A stretch of DNA of 40,976 nucleotides, taken from NCBI GenBank assembly GCA_947629795.1, contig CANRFC010000025.1, forward strand, positions 1 through 40,976, read 5' to 3'. This document shows positions 24,845 through 33,879 of this stretch, in pieces; position 1 is the first letter of the stretch; each line of letters opens with the position of its first letter. The DNA is from an uncultured Oscillospiraceae bacterium (GTDB lineage: Bacteria > Bacillota > Clostridia > Oscillospirales > Oscillospiraceae). The position numbers and the translations under genes were made by a program. The notes under the pieces were generated by a model. That model did not search any database and was not told the DNA's origin. It saw only the letters and a program-made list of their open reading frames with translations.

Positions 24845-27800
24845 TTAATACCCCGTTCTTGGCAGGGGCTTGCTGGGGGCATAGACCTTGGTTACCCAGC
24901 GGGTCACCGCCTGCACCCACGAACCGTTGTAGGTTCCGCCGGCGTCAGCCTGGTTGGAGAACTGATAACCGTTGGGAAGGCCATTTACAACAGTGAAGTC
25001 CAAGGCGGGGTTTTCAACCTGGTGGAATCCGGCGGGCACCACGCCGAACACCGCCATGATCTCAGTGACATACTCGTTGGATGCCAGCCGCAGAGCCGTG
25101 GGGGAGGCATCCAGGGTGTAGTTCTTGCTGGTGGATAGGTTGTCGGCCAGGGTCCGGTACTGTCCGCCGCTCATGTTGGTCAGGTAAACCAGCTTATAAT
25201 TCTGAGGCACATTCCAGGTGCCAGTAATCACCTTGCTGAGCCGGAGGGCATTAGTGGGGAAGGAATCCCTCCAATAGAAGTCCTGGAGGGACACAGTGGA
25301 ATTATTTCCGATGCCCGTAAAGGTGAATCGCTCCGTCTGGCCGGACATGACCTCTTTGTAGCCAGTCTTGGTAATGGACACACCTGTGGTGATACTCTTA
25401 TTGGTGGCCGCGGCGCGGACAATCTGGCCGGCAAACTGGATCTCCACATAGACGGGCGTCTTATCCAAAGCGTAGAAGTTGGCCGCTTTGCTCTCTACCA
25501 GCTTATACTGGCCCAACGGAAGGGCTTTGGAACTGGCCACGCCGTTCTTGTCCGTCCGCACAGTATCCACCAGATTCCCGGCCTTGTTGTAGATCTCGAA
25601 CTCACAACCGGGGATGGGCGTTCCAGCAGGCCAGCCATTTGTGGAGTTGTAGTCTGCGGAGGTCTTAACGATCTGGATCTGACCGGTGGCGGGGGTATTC
25701 TTCCAAGTGATGGTGCTGCACCCGCCGTACTCCACATAGAAGGTCTTAACGGTAGTGTCGGGCAGGTAGCCTTCCGCCTGCTGGATCTCCCGGATGGTGT
25801 ACTTTCCGTCCGCCAGCTCACCGTCGATATAGACATAGCCATCCTGGTCGGAGGTGTATTGGCCCACGGGGTTGCCTTTGCTGTCGGAGACCAGGAAGGT
25901 CACGCCGTAGATGCCCTTGCCGGTCACGCTGTCCACCTTGTGGATGAGGGCGGAGCCGGTGAGCCTGTTGGTGACCTCCAGCGTGGCGGTCTTGCCGTCC
26001 TTGACCTCGATGTCCCTGGGTTCGTCGTCCAGCCTGTAGTCCTTGGCTGCCTTGGTCTCCTGCACGGTGTACCAGCCCGGCTCCAAGTCCTCCAGGTAGA
26101 TGATACCCTTGCTGTTGGTGCGGTAAGTGCCAAGCCGCTCCCCATTGATTTTGCTGATGGAGAACTCCACGCCGGAAATGGGCTGCCGGGTCTCCTCGTC
26201 CAGTTTCAGGATCTTCAGGTCACCGATGGGGGTGGGTTTATCGTAGAAATAGAGCGTTTGGGTATCGTTGGCGTGAACGGCCACCGTCTGGGGCGTGGCG
26301 TCCAATTCATACCCGGAAGGGGCTTTGGTTTCGGTGACAACGTAAGTGGCGGGTTCCAGCCAGGTGAGGACGATTTGCCCCTCTTTATCTGTGGTATATA
26401 GGCCGTTAGAGCTGACCGCGCCGCCTTGGGCTGCGACAAAGGTACCGTCTGATGTGGTCACCCGGAATTCCGCACCCTGCAAGGGTTTATTGGTGTTGGC
26501 GTCCCGTTTCACGATGACCAACCCGCCGCAGGGCTGGTTACGGAATTCCAGCGTCACTGTCTGGCCAGCCTTGACTTGGGCGGTCTGGGGGGTGTCGTCC
26601 AGGACATACCCAGCTTTGGCGCGGGTCTCTTTGACCACCAGCGTCGTGCCGGGGTCGATGCCGCTGACCGTGAAGCTCCCAGCGGAGTCGGTGACGAACT
26701 TGCCGTTTGCGTCGCCCACCACAGCGCCATCGCTGGTGGTGACCATGAATTCTACATCGGACAGGGGCTTGCCGGTGACAGCGTCCACCTTCTTGACCAT
26801 GAGGCCACCCTTGGGGCTGTTGCCAAAGTAGAGTTGCACCACGTCCTGATCCTTTCCGCTGATGTAAGCGGTCTGGGGGGCGGTGTCGATGACGTGGCCA
26901 CTGTCGGAGGATAGTTCCTCCACGATGTACGTTCCAGCCTGGAGCCCGGTCACGGTAAAACTGCCGTTGACGCCGGTCTTGTAGGTGCCAATGACTGTAC
27001 CGCCGGTGCCAGAGGTTCCGGCCAGATAGCGAACCTGGAAGGTTGCCCCCTCCACAGCTGTCCCGGTCACGCTGTCGTACTTCCACACCACCAACGCTGA
27101 AAGGGGCGTGTTTTCAAAGGTAAGCGCTTTGGTAGTCCCGGCTTTGATGTAGCAGTCCTGTATTGCCGGATCTTTGATGGCATATCCACTTGCGGGTTCC
27201 GTTTCCTCTACCCGGTACCACCCGTCTTGAAGATTCGCGATGAAGAAGGTTCCGCTTTCATCGGTAATGTAGCTGCCGAGATCGTTGATCTCTCCGGTAA
27301 AGGTGTTGTTGCTGGCGTAGGTCACATGGAACTTGGCCCCTTTGATGGGGCCGCCCGTCACGCTGTCTAGTTTGGTGACGGACAGCCCTGGCTTGGGATA
27401 GTTCTGGAACCGGAGAGTGCCGGTTCTATTGGGGACAAGGGTGATAAGCTGGTGTTCCTCGTTCAGCAGATAGTTGTTGGGGACGTTCCGCTCCCATACC
27501 TCCACCACGCCGGGGTCTATGTCCTCGATGACGATCTCGCCGCCGCGATCAGTTGCCGCTGTGGTGATGGTGTGTCCATCCGCCTCCTTGATGGTGAATG
27601 TTACCCCGGCCACAGGCTCCCCGGTGACAGCGTCGGTCTTGACAATTTTCAGATCCGGTTTGGCATCGTTCTGGATGACAAGCCGTGGATCATCAGCGGT
27701 AGCGGGATCGTAGAGATCAATATTGATTCCGTAGACCTCGCTGTTGAGGGTGTAGCCATCCGGGGCGATGGTCTCTTTTACCTCGTAGTACCCTGTTCCA

Positions 27801-29611
27801 ATGCCGCTCACATAGGCGAGGCCGTTCTCATTGGTGGTAACGGTGTCGATGAGGGAGCCGTTCTTGTAGATCTCGAAAGTGGCTCCTGGCAGAGAATAGT
27901 TGGTTCGGGCGTCCTGTTTGTTGATGATGAGGGTGGGTTTTCGGGTATTTCGGAAGGTCAGGGTCATATCCTGCCTGCCATCCCAGTGGACGGTCTGGAC
28001 GGTGTTGTCCAGTTCATATCCCTGTGGAGCGGACACCTCAGACACACGATAGCTGCCGATGGGAAGCTGATCGGCGTTGAACTGGATGTTGCCCGCGGCG
28101 TCAGTGGTGCCGGTGGTCTTGAAGCTGCCGTCAATCCGCTCAAACTGGATGACACAGCCCCGGAGGGAGTAGCCGGTCTGCCGGTCAATCTTGTGAACCG
28201 TGAGGGTATGCTGGGGGTCGTCCTTCACAGTTTTATAGGTGACTTTTGCAGCCTGAACGGTGAGGGTTTCCGGTTCCACGGCGGAGTACCCTGCCGGGGG
28301 ATTGGTTTCAGTCAATGTGTAGGTGATATCGGGCGATAGGTCATCCCAGCAAATGATACCTTTCTTGTCTGTGGTTCCGGTTCTGGAACTTCCATCTGTG
28401 CCAGTCAGAGTAAAAGTGGCTCCTTCCAGCGGGACATTGCCGCCGCCGACTTTGAGGATCTCCAGCTTTCCTCTCTCAGTAAGGGGGCCGCCCCAAGAGA
28501 GAACGGCGTCGGCCTCCATCGCCCCCTTGCTGGGATCGGCAATGATATAGGATTGCTCGGAATAAGTCTCGTTCTCCGCCAGATAGATCTCATACTGCAT
28601 GATCTGACCGGCGCAGTGGATGGTGATCTCACCGCTGGGTGTGACAGTGTCCACAGGGATACACAGCTTGGCCTTTCCGGAATATTCAGAGCCATTGTAG
28701 TTGAGGTTGGTGCTCTTGAACTCCACCGGCACCCGCCAGGTCTTGGTGTCATGCCATGTGCTGCCCACGAGCTCCACATTCTTCAAATCTGTGAAGATGG
28801 TTCCGGCTGGGCAGTTGGTGGCCCACACATCAATGGTATAATCCTGATAGTAAGTGCTGGTGGCGCTGGCGAAGGTGTACTCCTTGGTGTAGTAGGCAAC
28901 ACCGTTGATGACTTCCCGCTTGATGCCGAAACGTCCGGCATCCGCGGCGAACTCCAGCGTCATGTCCGGGTCAATGGCAACATTGCCGTCCAGTTTGTTG
29001 TCCGTGACACGGATGTACATTCCAGTCTTATAGACTTTGTTCCATCTTTTTGCCGCGTTCAGGATGCACTGGACGGCCCGGAACACCCGCATCTGCTGGG
29101 CATCTCCAGAGGGCTGGGCGATACGCTCCCTGCCGCTGTTGAAGTCCGTACCGTCAACGGCAAGCTGGCCAAGGGTAGCCCATATCGCAAGCTGCGTGGC
29201 GTAGCGGTATTCATACTCAGTCAGTCCGGAGAGAATAGGATTTCCGTCCAGATAGAGTTCCAAAAAGGTAGACAGTGAATGCTGGGGATAGCCGTTGGCG
29301 AATGCCCCGGCTGTCTGTGGGGAGGCTTCATACTTACCTGTGATGGGCAGCACCTTGGAGGTGTAGGACAGACCGTGGTCGATGCAGTAGGCTGGGCCGG
29401 TTATCCCATCGTTGGTGGTGTAGTCGTATCCACCAGCCCGGAGCCAGGTGCCCGCTGTGGTTTCAAGGTAGTTGTGGATGGGGGCCACAGCCACAGTACA
29501 GGTTTTGCTCCCGTCTTGGATGGAGGTGGCCTGGGCCGGGAGGCTCATGCCGAGGACGGTGCAGACCACTAACAGCATGGCCACCAGGCGGTTCTTCATG
29601 GATTTCTTCAT
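24845..29611 (-). CDS. Thioester-domain adhesin with CNA-B/SpaA repeats
   Basis: A 1588-aa surface protein. A signal peptide (to about residue 29) leads into a thioester domain: Cys76 in PAYCIDHG and Gln140 in ATQLAIW are the pair that forms the covalent host-binding bond. From about residue 390 there are eleven CNA-B/SpaA-type repeats of 85-100 aa, most with a strand-1 Lys (K-x-D-x-x-T) and a Glu near the end (ETxAPxGY), the residues that form isopeptide bonds. A last beta domain follows. The protein ends KPLPRTGY, an LPxTG-type motif with no hydrophobic tail after it. It is encoded with a sortase and a transglutaminase-like protein and probably makes mating or host contacts. Confidence 0.9.
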   Translation of the reverse strand: MKKSMKNRLVAMLLVVCTVLGMSLPAQATSIQDGSKTCTVAVAPIHNYLETTAGTWLRAGGYDYTTNDGITGPAYCIDHGLSYTSKVLPITGKYEASPQTAGAFANGYPQHSLSTFLELYLDGNPILSGLTEYEYRYATQLAIWATLGQLAVDGTDFNSGRERIAQPSGDAQQMRVFRAVQCILNAAKRWNKVYKTGMYIRVTDNKLDGNVAIDPDMTLEFAADAGRFGIKREVINGVAYYTKEYTFASATSTYYQDYTIDVWATNCPAGTIFTDLKNVELVGSTWHDTKTWRVPVEFKSTNLNYNGSEYSGKAKLCIPVDTVTPSGEITIHCAGQIMQYEIYLAENETYSEQSYIIADPSKGAMEADAVLSWGGPLTERGKLEILKVGGGNVPLEGATFTLTGTDGSSRTGTTDKKGIICWDDLSPDITYTLTETNPPAGYSAVEPETLTVQAAKVTYKTVKDDPQHTLTVHKIDRQTGYSLRGCVIQFERIDGSFKTTGTTDAAGNIQFNADQLPIGSYRVSEVSAPQGYELDNTVQTVHWDGRQDMTLTFRNTRKPTLIINKQDARTNYSLPGATFEIYKNGSLIDTVTTNENGLAYVSGIGTGYYEVKETIAPDGYTLNSEVYGINIDLYDPATADDPRLVIQNDAKPDLKIVKTDAVTGEPVAGVTFTIKEADGHTITTAATDRGGEIVIEDIDPGVVEVWERNVPNNYLLNEEHQLITLVPNRTGTLRFQNYPKPGLSVTKLDSVTGGPIKGAKFHVTYASNNTFTGEINDLGSYITDESGTFFIANLQDGWYRVEETEPASGYAIKDPAIQDCYIKAGTTKALTFENTPLSALVVWKYDSVTGTAVEGATFQVRYLAGTSGTGGTVIGTYKTGVNGSFTVTGLQAGTYIVEELSSDSGHVIDTAPQTAYISGKDQDVVQLYFGNSPKGGLMVKKVDAVTGKPLSDVEFMVTTSDGAVVGDANGKFVTDSAGSFTVSGIDPGTTLVVKETRAKAGYVLDDTPQTAQVKAGQTVTLEFRNQPCGGLVIVKRDANTNKPLQGAEFRVTTSDGTFVAAQGGAVSSNGLYTTDKEGQIVLTWLEPATYVVTETKAPSGYELDATPQTVAVHANDTQTLYFYDKPTPIGDLKILKLDEETRQPISGVEFSISKINGERLGTYRTNSKGIIYLEDLEPGWYTVQETKAAKDYRLDDEPRDIEVKDGKTATLEVTNRLTGSALIHKVDSVTGKGIYGVTFLVSDSKGNPVGQYTSDQDGYVYIDGELADGKYTIREIQQAEGYLPDTTVKTFYVEYGGCSTITWKNTPATGQIQIVKTSADYNSTNGWPAGTPIPGCEFEIYNKAGNLVDTVRTDKNGVASSKALPLGQYKLVESKAANFYALDKTPVYVEIQFAGQIVRAAATNKSITTGVSITKTGYKEVMSGQTERFTFTGIGNNSTVSLQDFYWRDSFPTNALRLSKVITGTWNVPQNYKLVYLTNMSGGQYRTLADNLSTSKNYTLDASPTALRLASNEYVTEIMAVFGVVPAGFHQVENPALDFTVVNGLPNGYQFSNQADAGGTYNGSWVQAVTRWVTKVYAPSKPLPRTGY

Positions 29612-29635
29612 TTCTGCTCTGATCTCCTTTCGAAC

Positions 29636-29670
29636 AAAAATAAGGCCGTATGCCTTTCGACATACGGCCT
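29636..29670 (-). terminator. Intrinsic terminator in the leader of the adhesin gene
   Basis: On the minus strand AGGCCGTATG, loop TCGAAAGG, CATACGGCCT, then TATTTTTG. Perfect 10-bp stem. It lies between the transglutaminase-like gene and the adhesin and ends about 24 nt before the adhesin start, so the adhesin leader contains it. Confidence 0.88.
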
Positions 29671-29693
29671 GTGGGGGCTGTGCTTTCGTCTAT

Positions 29694-30749
29694 TTACTTG
29701 GTAGAGCCAGGGACGAGGACTTCCTGGGCGAAGGCGGTGATCTCTGGGATGCTGTCAACATATATCGAACCCTGGAGGTCTTGCGGCTCGTTTAAGACCG
29801 TCCAGTATTCGCGGGCCATGTCATCGCCGGCATCATCGCCTGTCACATCCACATCCCACCATGTACCATCTACATAGACCTTGTTCCACTGATGGGTAGG
29901 GTTGCTGACGAAGAGGCAGGGGATTTCGGCCAGATCGCAGAGGGTTTTAAAGCTGTATGCATAGGCCATACAGCACCCCTCCACCTGACCGTCCTGTCCG
30001 AAGATGATGTCGGGATATGGATATTTGATGGCGTAGGTGAGGTGATCTGCCACATAGTAGGCCATCTGCGTGACTTTTTCTCGGTCGCTCATGCCCTCGA
30101 TGCTTTGGAGGAACGGGGCCACGGACTTCCTGGCCCGTTCATTGGCATCCGAGGTGTGGATGTCGCAGATGTAGCCGCCGTTTCCATCCGTTTGCAGTTC
30201 ATAGACCGGCTGGATGCTGATCTTAGCTAACAGATTGCTCACCTGAGTGGTGTCGATTCCGCTGGGCAGCTTGACTTTGGGGCTTGCCCCTGAGAGGATG
30301 GCATCCTCATTCACCACGATCTCCCGCACGGCGTTGTAAACCTCTTTTGTCAGCATAGAGGTAAAGACGGCGCTATTGGCTGCTTGTGCATAGTCGGTGG
30401 CCGTATGTGTTTCTGCCTCTGTGGGCAGGGCAGTCGGTTGGTAGCCGGTCTGCTCCTTGGCTTGTTGGTCATCGTAATAGGGCCGGGTGGAGTCGATGAC
30501 CGCGGCGTTGAATTGGGCATCATAGCTTACATTAAAGCCTACTGCTTTACCGATGTCCCGTAGTTTCACATAATTGTATCCGCCGATGGCGTATGCTTCC
30601 AGCTCCGTGTTCTGCCCATCTACGATGAAGATCTGCGTGCTGGGCGTGGCCTTGAGCCAGTTTTCCGCGGCGCTTGCCAGGGGCGGACTCAGCATCATGC
30701 CCACAGCGGCCCCCACCGCCAGCAGGAGCCATTCTTTCTTTCTGCTCAT
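29694..30749 (-). CDS. Secreted transglutaminase-like protein with a stalk domain
   Basis: A 351-aa exported protein. A signal peptide (EWLLLAVGAAVGMMLSPPLA) precedes a copper-amine-oxidase-N-like stalk domain (TQIFIVDGQNTELEAYAIGG, then YVKLRDIGKAVGFNVSYD), common in clostridial surface proteins. The C-terminal transglutaminase-like domain has the Cys in QVEGCCMAYAYSFKTLC, the His in NPTHQWNKVYVDG and the Asp in WWDVDVTGDD, so the triad is complete. Such enzymes act as proteases or cross-linkers on the cell surface. ATG 30749 has AGGAGG 8 nt upstream. It sits between the sortase and the adhesin, and may process or cross-link the adhesin; that is inference from position. Confidence 0.85.
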   Translation of the reverse strand: MSRKKEWLLLAVGAAVGMMLSPPLASAAENWLKATPSTQIFIVDGQNTELEAYAIGGYNYVKLRDIGKAVGFNVSYDAQFNAAVIDSTRPYYDDQQAKEQTGYQPTALPTEAETHTATDYAQAANSAVFTSMLTKEVYNAVREIVVNEDAILSGASPKVKLPSGIDTTQVSNLLAKISIQPVYELQTDGNGGYICDIHTSDANERARKSVAPFLQSIEGMSDREKVTQMAYYVADHLTYAIKYPYPDIIFGQDGQVEGCCMAYAYSFKTLCDLAEIPCLFVSNPTHQWNKVYVDGTWWDVDVTGDDAGDDMAREYWTVLNEPQDLQGSIYVDSIPEITAFAQEVLVPGSTK

Positions 30750-30874
30750 ACTGTCGACCTCCTATATTTTTGATTGCTATGCTGCTGCAACGCAACCATA
30801 CCATAGAGAGGTGTTCAAGTCGAGAGAAATCAGAAGGAAAAGCTAACAATTTTTAAGTCCGGACACTGGGCAGA

Positions 30875-31675
30875 TTATCCAACGGCCACCGCTCTCACAC
30901 ACCAGCGGTAAGCACTCTGGTTTCGCACACAAGTGAACAGCGTAACACAGTTCTCCACGGTGGGAGCCAGCATGGAAGTGTCCGTTTCCAGCACCTTGCT
31001 CACGCTGGTGACGGCGTATGTCCTTGTCCCCAGCTTGGTAGCCAGCGTGATTATATCGCCAGCCTTCAGAGTATGGATCTCCCCGAAGTAGCAATTGGCG
31101 CCCCGATTGTGTCCGGCGATACAACAGTTTCCCTCCCAAATGGAGGTGTCCTCAAAATGGCCCGCGCCTTTGGCGAGAGCCGCGCTGTCCGTTCCCTGAT
31201 AGATTTTTACATTCACATTCAGGGAAGGGATCTTGAGCCTGCCGAGGTAGCCGCCGGAGTAATAGAGATTGGAGGTCACCTCGGTGAAACCATAGGTGAA
31301 GGCGTCATCAAGGAACACACCATCCCCGCCAGTGGGATAATTCGCTGTGGAGGTGGTACTGGGAATAGGAACCGTTTCCGCACCCTGTGCGGCCTGCCCA
31401 ACCCCGGTCATATTAAGGAAGGGATAGAGTGGTTCCCCGCTGCCGGGGAGGTAGCTGGTGTTGCTCCCAAAGGCAGGAGCGACAACAGGGTTGTTTTTGC
31501 TCAAATCCTCGTTGGTCCGCTCTCCGCCATCGGCGGTGATAACCGTCTCCACCGAGGTGGGGGAGGCGAATTCGGCGGAGACAGGGGCGTCCACGGAGTA
31601 TTCCAGAGCCGAGGCTGGAACTGTAGAGAAAGCAAGCAGACAGGCCAGCAGTACAAACAGGCTCAGACGTTTCAT
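30875..31675 (-). CDS. Sortase (class D-like)
   Basis: A 266-aa sortase. The N-terminus is a signal peptide (MKRLSLFVLLACLLAFSTVP) with no clear second membrane segment. The catalytic domain starts near residue 140: GRLKIPSLNVNVKIYQG, His in CCIAGHNRG, catalytic Cys249 in CVTLFTCVRN, and an Arg at 257 or 261 in YRWCVRA. Sortases cleave LPxTG-like signals and join the protein to the wall or to other subunits. Likely substrate here is the LPRTG adhesin downstream. The start overlaps the previous stop by 4 nt (ATGA). Odd point: between signal peptide and catalytic domain is about 100 residues of low-complexity Pro/Ser/Thr, including LPGSGEP. Confidence 0.9.
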   Translation of the reverse strand: MKRLSLFVLLACLLAFSTVPASALEYSVDAPVSAEFASPTSVETVITADGGERTNEDLSKNNPVVAPAFGSNTSYLPGSGEPLYPFLNMTGVGQAAQGAETVPIPSTTSTANYPTGGDGVFLDDAFTYGFTEVTSNLYYSGGYLGRLKIPSLNVNVKIYQGTDSAALAKGAGHFEDTSIWEGNCCIAGHNRGANCYFGEIHTLKAGDIITLATKLGTRTYAVTSVSKVLETDTSMLAPTVENCVTLFTCVRNQSAYRWCVRAVAVG

Positions 31676-32610
31676 TCCGCATCCCCCTCGCTTTCCTCAT
31701 GTTTTTTCTTGAAGAAGATGCCGGCACCGATGCCGACCCCCACTACGGCCACGATGCCTACCGGGATGAGGACAGCCTTCCAAGGGAAGGGCAGGGACTC
31801 GGCGGGGGAGGTGTCTCCGGCCCCCTGGCTGGGGTCGGGGGTCGGCTCGGCTGTGGGGACAGGATCCAGCGGCTCCCCCTCGAAGATGGCCACATAGCGG
31901 ATGCGTTTCAGGTTGATTCTGCTCACCGTCCCGGTGTAATCGGCGGTCACCGTATAACCTTTCACATAGCTGCTGGTGGTAGTTCCGGTATAGGTAGCCA
32001 TTCCAGTAAAGTGGCCTTCGGCATCACTTTGCCAGTCAATGGACTGTAGGGTCAATTCTGCCCCGGCGCTCTCCACGGTCTTAGGGATGTTGGAGGTGTC
32101 CTGATTGGACAGGCCGGGGTAGGTGCGTGTGGCGGTGAGTTCCTTAGTAGAGCTTCCATAACCGGCAACTTCCACCTTGACGGAGTCCAGTTGGAGGGTC
32201 AGGATCCCAGAGAGGCCGTCCTCGGTGAGAAACTCCCGTTCCTGGGGGAGTAGGGCCAACACCGCCCCCATATCCTTGCTCTTGCTGGGGATGGACACGG
32301 TCTCGGTCTGCTGGCGGCTCTCGTTGGCCGGGAGTTCCTGTTTCAGGAGATCTACCAGAGTAAAGTGGAAACCCGCCTGGTCGAAGTCGGAGCGGGGGAT
32401 GCCTGCAGGGTCATCCTCTGGGCCGAGGTCATACATCTTGCGGATCTCTGTTCCGTCCTCACTCCGGGTGACGGCAGTGGGATAACAGGCTGTTGCTTTG
32501 GCCCCTGTAGGCTGGGTGGTTTGGGAAACTTCGGCAGCGAAAGCTGGGGTGGCAGAGAGGGCTACAGTGAGCGCCATGAGCATGGCGCAGACAGTTTTTC
32601 TAGATTTCAT
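31672..32610 (-). CDS. Secreted, C-terminally anchored surface protein
   Basis: A 312-aa protein with a signal peptide (VCAMLMALTVALSATPAFAA) and a single C-terminal membrane helix (AVLIPVGIVAVVGVGIGAGI) followed by a Lys-rich, then acidic tail. A Pro/Thr spacer (PVPTAEPTPDPSQ) precedes the helix. The extracellular body is beta-rich without a recognised domain. Topology, with an outside body and an anchored C-terminus, is that of a type I surface protein. It is translationally coupled to the sortase and probably supports it or the adhesin. ATG 32610 has AGGAGG upstream. Confidence 0.75.
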   Translation of the reverse strand: MKSRKTVCAMLMALTVALSATPAFAAEVSQTTQPTGAKATACYPTAVTRSEDGTEIRKMYDLGPEDDPAGIPRSDFDQAGFHFTLVDLLKQELPANESRQQTETVSIPSKSKDMGAVLALLPQEREFLTEDGLSGILTLQLDSVKVEVAGYGSSTKELTATRTYPGLSNQDTSNIPKTVESAGAELTLQSIDWQSDAEGHFTGMATYTGTTTSSYVKGYTVTADYTGTVSRINLKRIRYVAIFEGEPLDPVPTAEPTPDPSQGAGDTSPAESLPFPWKAVLIPVGIVAVVGVGIGAGIFFKKKHEESEGDAE

Positions 32611-32629
32611 GGTCAGTTACCTCCTACGT

Positions 32630-32950
32630 TCACATACTCATCTCAGGTTCCTGCTGAGACGGCTTTTGGGTGTGTTGCCGCATTTGCTCCTCCATCTTCT
32701 GGTCATAGGCGGCAAGGATGGCGCTGTTAAACACAGAGTGGAACTCCTTGGTGCAAGGATAACAGATATCCTTGTACTCATCACCCACCCTGCGACTGGG
32801 CATGGACACAAAAGGCTGATCCTCTTTGCCTTTCCTGATTTGTATGCCGGTGATGGCGAAGCAGCCGCCAATGGTGGCGCTGGCGCGGGCCAGCAGGCTG
32901 CCGCCGCCTTTCACCGGGTAGATTCTGGTGTCGATAGTTATCTTATCCAT
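32630..32950 (-). CDS. spoVG: SpoVG family protein
   Basis: A 106-aa protein that matches the SpoVG family: an N-terminal beta domain (ITIDTRIYPVKGGGSLLARA), then FAITGIQIRKGKEDQPFVSM, PSRRVGDEYKDICYP and a C-terminal helix. SpoVG is a small nucleic-acid-binding regulator of sporulation, envelope and virulence genes; ICE copies are common and may alter host regulation or ICE control. ATG 32950 has GGAG 8-9 nt upstream and overlaps the preceding gene by 8 nt. The tail QKPSQQEPEMSM goes beyond the core family. Confidence 0.92.
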   Translation of the reverse strand: MDKITIDTRIYPVKGGGSLLARASATIGGCFAITGIQIRKGKEDQPFVSMPSRRVGDEYKDICYPCTKEFHSVFNSAILAAYDQKMEEQMRQHTQKPSQQEPEMSM

Positions 32951-33470
32951 GGATGATATCTCCTTTCTTCAGGTGCTGTCCCAGCACGCAGAGCCGCATA
33001 TCGATGTCCCCCAGTGCATCCAAGATGCTCTGGGGGACATCAGAGAGACTGGCGGCGTAGTCGGCTTCCGAGAAGATCACCTGATGGGCCTCCTTGTCCA
33101 CCTCGGCCATGATCTTGGCATCCTTCGGGATACCGGCGGCCTCTTTGAGGATCGGGTCCAGGCGGTACTGATCTTCAAAAATCTGCCCATAGGGGCAGAG
33201 GTTGTTCTGTTCATCCTCGCCCACGCACTCATTGCAGGAGCCGCAGCAGTCGGTCAGTTCGGTGAGCAGCTTGTTGGTGAGCTTGTTGAGGGCATAGATG
33301 GCATTGCTCATCTCCAGCGCGGTCATCTGGTGTTTCAGGGTGACCAGCACATCCTTTGCCACAAGAAAATCCAGTTGCTCTCTTGTGCCAATCCCAGCCA
33401 GTTTCAGAGCGGCAGAAGGGATGCGGAAGCCCCTGTCATTGGTCCAGTTGGAGAACTTCAGATTCTTCAT
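32943..33470 (-). CDS. AbrB-like protein with a cysteine-rich centre
   Basis: A 175-aa protein. The first 45 residues (NDRGFRIPSAALKLAGIGTR, then EQLDFLVAKDVLVTL) look like an AbrB/MazE swapped-hairpin DNA-binding domain. The centre has CCGSCNECVGEDEQNNLC, a possible zinc site. The C-terminal half is helical and acidic. ATG 33470 has GGAGG 9 nt upstream; the longer frame runs into the leader repeat and the IS110 element. With SpoVG, which it overlaps by 8 nt, it forms a pair of regulators at the head of the surface-gene block. The leader repeat at 33485-33556 lies directly upstream. Role as a regulator is inferred from the fold. Confidence 0.7.
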   Translation of the reverse strand: MKNLKFSNWTNDRGFRIPSAALKLAGIGTREQLDFLVAKDVLVTLKHQMTALEMSNAIYALNKLTNKLLTELTDCCGSCNECVGEDEQNNLCPYGQIFEDQYRLDPILKEAAGIPKDAKIMAEVDKEAHQVIFSEADYAASLSDVPQSILDALGDIDMRLCVLGQHLKKGDIIHG

Positions 33471-33484
33471 TCCCTTGCGCCTCC

Positions 33485-33556
33485 TATTACAATATATTTG
33501 GGTTGGGAGCACGGCAGCCAGCCGTGCCTTTTTCCATATCGTTGCCAAAGCTGTTA
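33485..33556 (-). repeat. Leader repeat, copy A (upstream of the AbrB-like gene)
   Basis: On the minus strand this stretch begins TAACAGCTTTGGC, contains ATGGAAAAAGGCACGGCTGG leading into a GCACGGC/GCCGTGC hairpin (33508-33527), and ends ATTGTAAT directly before AGGAGG of the AbrB-like gene. Copy B at 40905-40976 shares the start, the hairpin and the ATTGTA end. Copy A also codes a possible 16-residue leader peptide (MEKGTAGCRAPNPNIL) that stops 23 nt before the gene. The IS110 element abuts its outer end. Confidence 0.75.
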
Positions 33557-33559
33557 GAA

Positions 33560-33879
33560 TGGGAGGGTCTGGGCCTGACGTGCGCCTCCAAGGACCAGTT
33601 GCGTCCGTGAGAAAGTCCGTCAGCCAGCCTCTCATTCGCAGCGTTCGATTTATGCAGATTGAGCCACCTCGTCGGGACAAGCACCATATCATTCGCTTTC
33701 GCGCAAGCGCAAAAGCTCATTTATTCCGCTGCCCATCCTCTCCCCCACAAAGCGTTGCCGCCTTGCGGGGACCCCGGTTGGTTTTCCCGGCAAGCGCGTC
33801 CGTGTCATCAAATAGATTGAATCGGCAATGATGGAAGGGCTGGCCGCCAAAGACAAATCCAAGACAGGGAGCGTTGCGT
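33560..33879 (+). ncRNA. Candidate bridge RNA region of the IS110 element
   Basis: The 320 nt before the transposase hold no credible gene. In IS110-group elements the left end encodes a bridge (seek) RNA that guides recombination. Structured parts visible here are a hairpin GCTTTCGCGC, AA, GCGCAAAAGC (33690-33715 or so) and a GC-rich inverted repeat around 33747-33790 (TTGCCG with CGGCAA). Guide loops cannot be assigned by eye. The call rests on position and family knowledge. Confidence 0.4.

Noticed and set aside
27452-28339. A 295-aa plus-strand frame inside the adhesin gene
   Set aside because: It is antisense to the CNA-B repeats; its apparent repeats only mirror those of the adhesin.
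24845-29611. Possible tandem DNA repeats in the adhesin
   Set aside because: The repeats are of protein domains and have diverged strongly at DNA level; no direct DNA repeat of satellite type is visible.
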